A program made the translations under genes and the position numbers. Of a stretch of DNA of 64,000 bases, positions 56,091 to 64,000 are shown piece after piece. Numbering within the stretch: the stretch's first letter is position 1; every line of letters starts with the position of its first letter. Below the pieces are notes generated by a model. It saw nothing but the letters and a program-made list of their open reading frames with translations. It was not told the DNA's origin and searched no databases. This DNA is from an uncultured Lachnospiraceae bacterium (GTDB taxonomy: Bacteria > Bacillota > Clostridia > Lachnospirales > Lachnospiraceae), in NCBI GenBank assembly GCA_947178125.1, contig CAMWXB010000010.1, positions 27,781 through 91,780 on the forward strand, in the 5' to 3' direction.

Positions 56091-58430
56091 ATGACAGCAG
56101 AACAGTTGATACAGGAAATGCCAACGGGTTTGATCAAATGGTATGATTTTGAAAAGGAAAGCAGTGTTTTGTATGTAACAGCCGGTCAGACAGAAGATGC
56201 GGCAATGCTGCGCGCTTTGTCAGAATATGATGTGCATTTGGATTGCTGTACACCGGAAGAACTTGGAGGCTTAGTGGAGGGACAAAGTTACGACTATGCG
56301 CTTATCATGTCGGCGGTAGAAAGGACCGGCAGCGCAGGTGCGGCAGCAAGACTGCTTGGAATGGTCCGGCGCTTTTTAAAAGACAATGGTACACTTCTTC
56401 TCGGTATGGATAATCGTTTGGGAATTCGATATTTCTGTGGCGACAGAGATTTTTATACAGGGCACAGTTTCGATGGTATCGAAAATTATACCGGAGGCAG
56501 TATGACGTCATTTGATCATATTGCAGGGCGCAGTTTTGCCAAAGCAGAGATCATGGAGATGCTTGAACAGGCGGGATTTGCATATCACAGGTTTTATTCG
56601 GTATTTCCGCTATTGCTTGCCCCGCAGTGTCTGTTCGCAGAAGATTATATGCCGACGGAACAACTCGATATAAGGATATTTCCTCAGTACAACTATCCGG
56701 ACACTGTGTTTTTGGAAGAAGAGCAACTGTATGATACATTGTTAAAGAATGGTCTGTTCCATACGATGGCAAATGGATTTTGGATTGAATGTCCTGTTGA
56801 TGGCAGGTTTTCCAATGCAAAACAGATTACAATGTCCATGAACAGAGGAAAAGAAAATGCCATGTTTACCATTATCCGCGGAGATAATAAGGTAGAAAAA
56901 AAATCTGTATACAAAGAAGGATGCAGCAAAAATAGAAAACTGAAAGACAATAATATTTATCTTGCAGAACATGGCGTTCATGTGGTAGAAGCAGAGTTGG
57001 AAAAGGACAGTCTTGTTATGCCATACATAGACGGATTGTCTGCCTTGGAATATATGAGAAAATTAGCTTTGGAAGACAAGGAGCTTTTTTTAAAATGCCT
57101 TGATGAACTGTGGGAAATGATTCTTTCCTCTTCCGAACATGTGGCATATTCAGAAATTGACTGGGATAATTTTGAGCCATATTGGGGGAAAAAGAAGGCA
57201 GATGATCCATTAAGGGACAGGTGGAAAAAGAAAGCAAATGGTACGAAAGAAGAGCAGGACAGCCTTGGTGTGATTTTAAAGAGGGGATATATAGATCTTG
57301 TGCCTTTAAATTGTTTTTGGATCGACGAAAAATTTGTTTTTTATGATCAGGAGGTATATGTGGAGAATCTCCCGGCCAAGGTTATTTTGCTCAGGACCAT
57401 TGACCTGATTTTTTCAAATGCCTGGCAGATTCATCAGGCATGGTCCATTAATGAAGTAAAAGAGCGGTACGGGCTGAAGGAATGCAGCGAACTGTTCTAT
57501 AAGTTTATCAGTAAATTTTTGGACAATCTGCGTAATGATGGGATTTTAGGGATTTATCACAAGCAGGTAAGAAAAAATGCGGGTACATTGAATGCGAACC
57601 GTCAGCGTATGAATTATTCTGCAGATGTTTATGAGAAACTATTCAGAGATATCTTCAGGGGAGCCGAGAACCGCAGTTTGTATTTATTTGGTTCCGGGAC
57701 ATTTGCAAGGAGGTTTCTGTCACAGTTTGCCAATGATTATACGATTGCAGGAATTATTGATAATGATTCGGAAAAATGGGGATTGCAGTTTGAAGGATTC
57801 GAAATATATTCGCCTGAAATCTTGAAGGGTCTGGAGGTTGGAACATACAAGGTCATCATCTGTATTAAGAATTACATAGCGGTTATGCGCCAATTGCAGG
57901 AAATGGGAATTTCAGATTTGGGAATATATGACAGCAGTATTGTGTATCCAAGAAAAGAGAAACAGATTGCGGCAATGGATACTGGTAAAAACGTTGAGAA
58001 AAAAAAGTATCATACAGGTTATATTGCCGGGGTGTTCGATTTATTTCATGTGGGGCACCTCAATATGTTCAGGCGTGCAAAAGAACAGTGCGATTACCTG
58101 ATTGTCGGTGTGGTGACGGACGAGGGTGTTATACGGGATAAAAAGACCATGCCGTATATACCTTTTGAAGAAAGGATTGAAATCGTCCGTGCCTGCCGGT
58201 ATGTAGACGAAGTGGTCGAGATACCACCGGAACGAAGCAATACGGATGAGGCGTATCGAAGATATCAGTTTGATGTACAATTTTCCGGAAGCGATTATGA
58301 GAATGATGCAGGCTGGCTGGCTAAGAAGGAGTTTTTGCGGAAGAATGGAGCGGACATGGTATTTTTCCCATATACACAGTCTACAAGTTCAACAAAATTA
58401 AAATCATTAATCGAAAAGAAGTTGTTATGA
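56091..58430 (+). CDS. Multidomain protein: N-terminal methyltransferase-like region, Rossmann-like module, C-terminal cytidylyltransferase
   Basis: 'MVRRFLKDNGTLLLGMDNRLG'; mid 'SLYLFGSGTFARRFLSQF'; C-term 'GYIAGVFDLFHVGHLNMFRRAKEQCDYLIVGVVTDE...STSSTKL'. Confidence 0.8.
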   Translation: MTAEQLIQEMPTGLIKWYDFEKESSVLYVTAGQTEDAAMLRALSEYDVHLDCCTPEELGGLVEGQSYDYALIMSAVERTGSAGAAARLLGMVRRFLKDNGTLLLGMDNRLGIRYFCGDRDFYTGHSFDGIENYTGGSMTSFDHIAGRSFAKAEIMEMLEQAGFAYHRFYSVFPLLLAPQCLFAEDYMPTEQLDIRIFPQYNYPDTVFLEEEQLYDTLLKNGLFHTMANGFWIECPVDGRFSNAKQITMSMNRGKENAMFTIIRGDNKVEKKSVYKEGCSKNRKLKDNNIYLAEHGVHVVEAELEKDSLVMPYIDGLSALEYMRKLALEDKELFLKCLDELWEMILSSSEHVAYSEIDWDNFEPYWGKKKADDPLRDRWKKKANGTKEEQDSLGVILKRGYIDLVPLNCFWIDEKFVFYDQEVYVENLPAKVILLRTIDLIFSNAWQIHQAWSINEVKERYGLKECSELFYKFISKFLDNLRNDGILGIYHKQVRKNAGTLNANRQRMNYSADVYEKLFRDIFRGAENRSLYLFGSGTFARRFLSQFANDYTIAGIIDNDSEKWGLQFEGFEIYSPEILKGLEVGTYKVIICIKNYIAVMRQLQEMGISDLGIYDSSIVYPRKEKQIAAMDTGKNVEKKKYHTGYIAGVFDLFHVGHLNMFRRAKEQCDYLIVGVVTDEGVIRDKKTMPYIPFEERIEIVRACRYVDEVVEIPPERSNTDEAYRRYQFDVQFSGSDYENDAGWLAKKEFLRKNGADMVFFPYTQSTSSTKLKSLIEKKLL

Positions 58431-58472
58431 TAAGCATAGACATGAACTGTTGCCGGACAGAAGGAGATTCCA

Positions 58473-59540
58473 ATGAAGATATACTGTTCATCATGGGGGA
58501 TGATAAATCCGAGAAAACCTCAAAAGCAAATACAAATGATGAAAGAAGCAGGATTCCATGGAGTTTTTATTGACTTGGAAAATTATGCGGATGAGACTTT
58601 TTCAGCCGATCAGGCGCTTTCTGCTATCAGGAACCAATGTATCAAAACAGGAATTGCGTGTGATATCGTGCGGAAGCAGTCTGTAAAAACACAGGCTGTT
58701 ACGGCACAGAAAGAAAATAATTTTAAAATGGGTGCCCTGAGTCTGATTAAAAACGACGCCATTGACCATAACGGTCATTATATTCGTGGAAAATGTAGCG
58801 ATGCAGTAGAGTTATCGCGTTACATAGAGAATCTAAATACATCAGTGGGATATGAAAAGTACGGTTTTTGTCTTGATATAGGGATATGTAATATGCTCAG
58901 ACAGAATATGTATGATTTTATCATGAACTTTGGCCCCAAAATAAAGGCGGTCATATTGAGAGATAATGATGGGTATAACGATAGTGCCCTCCTGCCCTAT
59001 ACAAGCGCTGAGAAAGGTGGACCGCATACGGATTGGCTGAATCTCATTCGTGGCCTGCGGGAGATTGAATTTGACGGAACGCTGATTATGGATTTTTCTC
59101 GCACAGCGATTACTTTTCCGGTGCTGCTGCGAGATTCGCTTTTGCCAATGGCTCATTCCATAGCAGAATATTTTAAATGGCAGATATCTATGAAAGCGGT
59201 TTTAAAAAAGTATAATGAGCGTGTGCTTTTTGGAGCAGGAAATATGTGCAGAAATTATATGAAATGCTATGGAGAGGAGTTTCCACCGCTCTTTACTTGT
59301 GACAATAATGAGAAACGATGGGGCGAACGGTTTGCTGGACTGGAAGTTAGGCCGCCTGAAGCGTTGAGGGAACTTCCACCCGATTGCGCTGTTTTTATAT
59401 GCAATATATATTATAAAGAAATAGAAAAGCAGCTTCGGGACATGGGGGTTTCCAATCCGGTAGAGTATTTTAACGATGAGTATATGCCATCGTATTATTT
59501 TGACAGACTGGATTACTGGGAGGGAGAAATAAATGGTTGA
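58473..59540 (+). CDS. Xylose-isomerase-like TIM-barrel protein with C-terminal Rossmann-like module
   Basis: 'GFHGVFIDLENYAD', 'GFCLDIGICNMLRQ', 'IKAVILRDNDGYND', 'TLIMDFSRTAI'; C-term 'VLFGAGNMCRNYMKCY'. Confidence 0.65.
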   Translation: MKIYCSSWGMINPRKPQKQIQMMKEAGFHGVFIDLENYADETFSADQALSAIRNQCIKTGIACDIVRKQSVKTQAVTAQKENNFKMGALSLIKNDAIDHNGHYIRGKCSDAVELSRYIENLNTSVGYEKYGFCLDIGICNMLRQNMYDFIMNFGPKIKAVILRDNDGYNDSALLPYTSAEKGGPHTDWLNLIRGLREIEFDGTLIMDFSRTAITFPVLLRDSLLPMAHSIAEYFKWQISMKAVLKKYNERVLFGAGNMCRNYMKCYGEEFPPLFTCDNNEKRWGERFAGLEVRPPEALRELPPDCAVFICNIYYKEIEKQLRDMGVSNPVEYFNDEYMPSYYFDRLDYWEGEING

Positions 59541-60474
59541 TATCGGCGTCCAGACAAAGAATATAGTCAATGACAGCCATCCAGAGGAAGGGTTTGCCAT
59601 GATGAAACGCGCGGGATTTTCCTGTGCGGATTTCAGTTTGAATGACTATCTTATGAACACATCTATTTACCAGTCCGAACTGAATTCTTTTTTCGACAAA
59701 TCGCTTCAGGAATTAAAAGAATTCTTTACTCCACACAAAATGGGAGCAGAAGCAGCTGGCATTAAAATCAATCAGCTGCATATGCCATATCCGATGTATG
59801 TACCGGGAGCTGATCAAAAGGTCAATGATTATCTGTGGGAACAGGTGGCGCCAAAGAGCATGGTAGTGTGCGGTTTTTTGGAATGTAAATATATCGTTAT
59901 TCATGGATTTAAGCTTGTGCAGTTTATCGGAACAGAAGATGCGGAGTGGAAAGAAACAGAAAAGTTTATAGATTCTATAGCGCCATGTGCAAAAAAAATG
60001 GGAATTACGATATGTATTGAAAATTTATATAATGGCAGAGGCAGTCATCTTACGGAAGGGCCCTGCTGTGATGCCAGAAAGGCGGTGGCGCGTATTGACA
60101 GAATCAATGAGAAATATGGTGCGGAGGTCCTGGGATTTTGTTTTGATACGGGGCACGCTAATCTTATGGGGATTGATTTTGAACATTTTATCACTATATT
60201 GGGAAAGCGTCTGAAGGTGCTGCATATTCATGACAATGATGGAGTCGGGGATCTGCATCAAATACCGTTTACCTTTTCCAGAGGGCGCGGGAATTCTTCT
60301 TCAACAGATTGGGATGGGTTTATCAGAGGACTTAAAAATATTGATTTTGATGGCGTGCTGAGTTTTGAGACGGCACCGGCATTATCTGTATTTCCGGAGA
60401 TAATGAAGCAAGAGGTACTCAAATTTATTGCAAATATCGGAGCGTATTTTGCGGGAGGAGTACAAGGGTTTTAA
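59533..60474 (+). CDS. Sugar phosphate isomerase/epimerase (xylose-isomerase-like TIM barrel)
   Basis: 'INQLHMPYPM', 'ITICIENLYNGRG', 'GFCFDTGHANLMGIDFEHFI', 'LKVLHIHDNDGVGDLHQIPF'. Confidence 0.85.
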   Translation: MVDIGVQTKNIVNDSHPEEGFAMMKRAGFSCADFSLNDYLMNTSIYQSELNSFFDKSLQELKEFFTPHKMGAEAAGIKINQLHMPYPMYVPGADQKVNDYLWEQVAPKSMVVCGFLECKYIVIHGFKLVQFIGTEDAEWKETEKFIDSIAPCAKKMGITICIENLYNGRGSHLTEGPCCDARKAVARIDRINEKYGAEVLGFCFDTGHANLMGIDFEHFITILGKRLKVLHIHDNDGVGDLHQIPFTFSRGRGNSSSTDWDGFIRGLKNIDFDGVLSFETAPALSVFPEIMKQEVLKFIANIGAYFAGGVQGF

Positions 60475-60691
60475 ACTACGGTTATATTTGTGATGTTTGA
60501 TTTATTTGCAAGATTTTCAGTAACAAAGGCTTCGATGACAGAAGAATCATAGTCAGCCATATCTGCATTGGCAGGAGCAATTGCCTGACAGATAGGCCGA
60601 TAAGATTAATAAGGGAAAAATTGGTATGCCTTTGAGAAAACCCTATTTAAACGGATAATTTAGAAGCATTGAGAAGCTTGCTTGCAGCTTC

Positions 60692-61888
60692 TCAAAGTTC
60701 GCCGACTGCTATGCCATGTGTTTTTAACAATGCGCGCAGCTTTATGTTTTCGGAGTTGGCTGCCAGAAGCTGGGAATCTTTCTTTTGCAGTTTCAAATTC
60801 AGCAGGGCGGTCTCGTCTTGCAGTTTCTTTTGGAATTCAGCTGTCATTTTGCCAGTCAGCTTAGCAGTAACTTCGTTAGTCACTTTAGCAGTAACTTCAT
60901 CGGTCACTTTAGCGGTCACACGTTCTGTTATCTCGTCTTCCATATCGCTGTAGGAAGGAATGATTGGCGTCAGCATTTTTGTTACCTCCTCATGTAGTTC
61001 CGGATTTTGTATGAGTATCTGGTCGGCGGCCATCCGGATATAATTGATATAATCTTTGTATTGCCGCTGTGTAATATTTCTTTCCAAAAGTTCGTCTTTT
61101 AATATAATTATAATCTTATTTACGAACATTGTCAATTCTTTTTGTGTTACGGGATTTCTTTTTACATTGAGGCGTGGGCGGAAGCGCAGGAGCGTAAAAG
61201 GAAGAAAAAGTGTCAGGTGATTTTCGCGAATCTGTTGGAGAGAATAATTCTGAACTTTGACGATTGTAACGGTATACAGGATTTGTGATGTGCTGGAAAG
61301 GTGGATTCTGCAGGCGCTTTTTTCTGAAACAGTGCCGTTACTATCAAGATGTAAAATGATGGAGGCTGGAAAACGGAGAGTATAGGGACTGTTCCTATCT
61401 GCATCAATGCCCTGTGCGGCATTCGTCTGTTCTTCTTTCGAGACGCCATATAGAAGCGCGATATGGGTATCGTATTCAAACATACGGAAGGACAGGTATT
61501 CATCCTTTTCGGTTTGACATTCCAGATGATAGAGATCGGTTCCGACAATCCGCTTGACGACATCGGCAAAAATGGAAGAAAGATTTTGAGGAGCGGATTT
61601 TCCGGGCGCAGCATATTCTGCGGCGAGCAGTTCCACCGAAGTATCTTTCGGATATTCTTTTCCGAAAATGTGCTTCAAAAGCGGAAAAAGCTGTTCGGGC
61701 ATATGATGAATGATTGATTTGAGAATGCTGTCCCATAATTTTTGTGCAGGCGGAGAAGAGAATTGGCTGTGTGTAGAATTGCTGTTCATAAAACGGACCC
61801 TTTCATGATATGGCAGGATAAAAATCCTGTAATCGATAAAAAATAGACAGGCAGAAGCCCCACAGATTGGTGAAAAAAGCATCGTCAC
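60692..61888 (-). CDS. Rpn/PD-(D/E)XK nuclease family transposase-like protein
   Basis: 'SSIFADVVKRIVGTDLYHLECQTEKDEYLSFRMFEYDTHIALLYG' and C-terminal repetitive coiled coil 'VTAKVTDEVTAKVTNEVTAKLTGK'. Confidence 0.65.
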   Translation of the reverse strand: MTMLFSPICGASACLFFIDYRIFILPYHERVRFMNSNSTHSQFSSPPAQKLWDSILKSIIHHMPEQLFPLLKHIFGKEYPKDTSVELLAAEYAAPGKSAPQNLSSIFADVVKRIVGTDLYHLECQTEKDEYLSFRMFEYDTHIALLYGVSKEEQTNAAQGIDADRNSPYTLRFPASIILHLDSNGTVSEKSACRIHLSSTSQILYTVTIVKVQNYSLQQIRENHLTLFLPFTLLRFRPRLNVKRNPVTQKELTMFVNKIIIILKDELLERNITQRQYKDYINYIRMAADQILIQNPELHEEVTKMLTPIIPSYSDMEDEITERVTAKVTDEVTAKVTNEVTAKLTGKMTAEFQKKLQDETALLNLKLQKKDSQLLAANSENIKLRALLKTHGIAVGEL

Positions 61889-62106
61889 TTTTTATGAAAT
61901 AAAGTGTATCATTTTAAAAGGAGAAAAGCAATGTTTTTCTGATAAATTTTTGAAATTCTAATGAAGAACTTCTTATAAAGAGTCTCATAAAAAATTCCAT
62001 AAAAATTTCATGGAGTTCTGTGAAAACGTATTCTCAATGCCTTTTTATCAGCCTGCGACATTTGGGCCGCAGGCCCAATATTCGCAAGACGAATAAATTC
62101 GTCTAT

Positions 62107-62290
62107 GAAAAATCTTTGATTTTTCAATCTAATAACCATGCCTTCTCTCAACCTGCGAGTTTGGGCACAAGCACAAACTTGCGGTTGAAAAATCTTTGAT
62201 TTTTCAACCTAATAACCATGCCTTCTCTCAACCTGCGAGTTTGGGCGCAAGCACAAACTTGCGGTTGAAAAATCTTTGATTTTTCAACCT
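62107..62290. repeat. 80-bp tandem repeat, about 2.3 copies, each with palindromes
   Basis: 'GAAAAATCTTTGATTTTTCAA(C/T)CTAATAACCATGCCTTCTCTCAACCTGCGAGTTTGGGC(A/G)CAAGCACAAACTTGCGGTT' begins at 62107, 62187 and 62267 (third copy truncated). GTTGAAAAATC-TTT-GATTTTTCAAC is a perfect hairpin. Confidence 0.9.
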
Positions 62291-62939
62291 ATGCTACATA
62301 CAAATACATAAAGATAAAATGACAAATGCTCCCGCCCATAACGAATAGATGAAAAATCTCATGGGAACCGAAATACTGATGTCTGCTGTTAAAGAGCGGC
62401 AGCTTTAAAGCATAGATGACACCGCCCACCGTGTAAATAATACCGCCGGCCAACAGCCAGAGAAAAGCGCTGTGGGGAAGCGTGTTCCACAATTGTCCGA
62501 AAACGCCGAGGCAGACCCAGCCCATAGCGATGTAAATAACGGAAGAAAACCATTTCGGGCAGGTGATCCACAAAGCCTTGACCAGCATTCCGATGACAGC
62601 GATCGTCCAGACAACGGCTAAAAGCGTGTATCCAAGCCGGCCGCCGAGAACGATCAGACAGACAGGTGTATAGGAGCCGGCGATCAGCACGAAAATCATC
62701 ATGTGATCGATTTTGCGGAAAATCTTTAAAATCCGGTCTTTTACCGTGACACTGTGATAGAGCGCGCTTGCGCCGTATAATGAGATCATGCTGAGCATAA
62801 AGACCGCCATTGCAAAAAATGCGGTAAAGCCGTCCGAAACGGCCGCTTTTATCAAAAGGGGTGTGGAAGCAAAAACCGCCAGCATCATGCCGATAAAATG
62901 AGTAATAGCGCTTCCGGGTTCACGAATTGTTATTTGCAT
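62289..62939 (-). CDS. Hemolysin III / AdipoR-like (YqfA/TrhA) membrane protein
   Basis: 'EPGSAITHFIGMMLAVFASTPLL', 'LYGASALYHSV', 'KIDHMMIFVLIAGSYTPVCL', 'HEIFHLFVMGGSICHFIFMYLYV'. Confidence 0.93.
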   Translation of the reverse strand: MQITIREPGSAITHFIGMMLAVFASTPLLIKAAVSDGFTAFFAMAVFMLSMISLYGASALYHSVTVKDRILKIFRKIDHMMIFVLIAGSYTPVCLIVLGGRLGYTLLAVVWTIAVIGMLVKALWITCPKWFSSVIYIAMGWVCLGVFGQLWNTLPHSAFLWLLAGGIIYTVGGVIYALKLPLFNSRHQYFGSHEIFHLFVMGGSICHFIFMYLYVA

Positions 62940-63186
62940 AATATCTCCTCCTTCTCTTCATTTTTGAAAAATACATGAATAAACACAACAAGTAGTTTTA
63001 AAAACTACATATAACATATATCAACTCTACACCTTATAATATGCAAAGTCAATATAAAAGATACAATCTCTGCAAATTTCTGCAAATTTTCAAAAAATCT
63101 TCAGAAAATCTAAAAAGAATGACGTGTAAAATGGTTTGTGATAAAATGTTTCTGGCTGAAAATGTGAAAAACTTTGAAATGAGGAT

Positions 63187-63924
63187 TTGAGTATGGAGTC
63201 GCACAAAATTCTGCTCGTTGAGGACGATGCCGAAATCAGCGAGATGCTAAAAAATTACCTGACTGCAGAGAACTATGACGTGGCCTGCGCCTTTGACGGG
63301 CAGGAAGCATGCAGGCTGTTCGATGCCGCTTCATTCAGTCTTGTGCTTTTGGACCTGATGATACCAAAAGTAAGCGGCATGGATGTGCTGCAGCATATCA
63401 GACGAAGCAGTTTTGTACCGGTCATTATTTTGTCGGCAAAGGATACGGAAACGGATAAAACGCTGGGGTTGGCATTGGGAGCGGATGACTATATTACGAA
63501 ACCTTTTTCCGTTGTGGAAGTTCTGGCGCGGATCAGGGCGAACATACGCAGGACGACGCAGTATGACGGCGCTTTGGCAGCGGTGCCTTCCGTTCGGGCT
63601 TCGGAAAAAGCTGTGGATACAGAGGAAGTTCTCACTGTAGGGGAATTGATGATGAATCTGTCCGATTATACGTTGACCAAAAGCGGAAAGGCGGTGGAAC
63701 TGACTGCAAAGGAGTTTGAAATTTTGAAACTGCTCATGCAGAACCCTAAAAAAGTCTACACAAAAGAGCAGCTTTATTCTCTTGTGTGGAACGATGCCTA
63801 TCTGGGGGATGAAAACGCCGTCAATGTGCATATCAGCAGGTTAAGAAATAAAATCGAGGATGATTCCCGCAATCCCAGGTATGTTTTGACGGTTTGGGGG
63901 ATTGGGTATAAGTTGGGGAGTTGA
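63187..63924 (+). CDS. OmpR/PhoB-family response regulator
   Basis: 'KILLVEDDAEISEMLKNYL', 'LVLLDLMIPKVSGMDVL', 'GADDYITKPFS', 'LTAKEFEILKLLMQNPKKVYTKEQLYSLVW...VHISRLRNKIED...VWGIGYKLG'. Confidence 0.95.
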   Translation: MSMESHKILLVEDDAEISEMLKNYLTAENYDVACAFDGQEACRLFDAASFSLVLLDLMIPKVSGMDVLQHIRRSSFVPVIILSAKDTETDKTLGLALGADDYITKPFSVVEVLARIRANIRRTTQYDGALAAVPSVRASEKAVDTEEVLTVGELMMNLSDYTLTKSGKAVELTAKEFEILKLLMQNPKKVYTKEQLYSLVWNDAYLGDENAVNVHISRLRNKIEDDSRNPRYVLTVWGIGYKLGS

Positions 63925-64000
63925 AGGAGAGATTGGTGGTTCGGGCGTCCGGGCAGCGTATCGTTCCTTTGGAGGCACGCTTGCGCTCCGCGAAAAGACG

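Noticed and set aside
60480-60640. Short minus-strand peptide (...ADMADYDSSVIEAFVTENLANKSNITNI...) suggesting a gene remnant after the glycan operon
   Set aside because: Only ~40 codons and no family recognised; insufficient to call a pseudogene.
60669-60695. TTGAGAAGCT...AGCTTCTCAA hairpin as terminator of the Rpn-like gene
   Set aside because: Strong stem but no downstream U-tract in the transcribed direction; left uncalled.
62107-62290. CRISPR array
   Set aside because: The repeat is contiguous (80-bp period with near-identical sequence throughout), with no unique spacers and no cas genes.
1-64000. tRNA or rRNA genes as an integration target for the recombinase
   Set aside because: No tRNA cloverleaf or rRNA sequence could be recognised by eye near the recombinase or elsewhere; a tRNAscan/Infernal run would settle it.

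Overview
The window looks like a Gram-positive (Clostridia/Lachnospiraceae-like) chromosome segment in five parts. (1) 1-11.3 kb: a BceAB/FtsX-type permease with its two-component system, then an MMPL/RND transporter translationally coupled to a very large GLUG-repeat surface protein. (2) 11.4-14.6 kb: a compact module with an intact tyrosine recombinase bracketed by perfect 27-bp inverted repeats, a TnpB-like protein whose three RuvC catalytic acidic residues all appear substituted (zinc ribbon kept), and a ~260-nt non-coding region with several strong hairpins. This is my best candidate for an unusual, possibly undescribed system: a nuclease-dead TnpB/RNA unit coupled to a site-specific recombinase. 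(3) 14.7-60.5 kb: about 28 co-directional genes for an elaborate phosphoglycerol-, methyl-, fucose- and carbamoyl-type glycan. Most of these proteins carry the same ~100-aa Rossmann-like module, and no export or polymerase membrane gene is visible. (4) 60.6-63.0 kb: an Rpn/PD-(D/E)XK family protein and hemolysin III on the minus strand, with an 80-bp tandem palindromic repeat. (5) 63.2-63.9 kb: another OmpR-type response regulator. All assignments come from reading motifs in the translated ORFs and nucleotides; no searches or folding programs were run.
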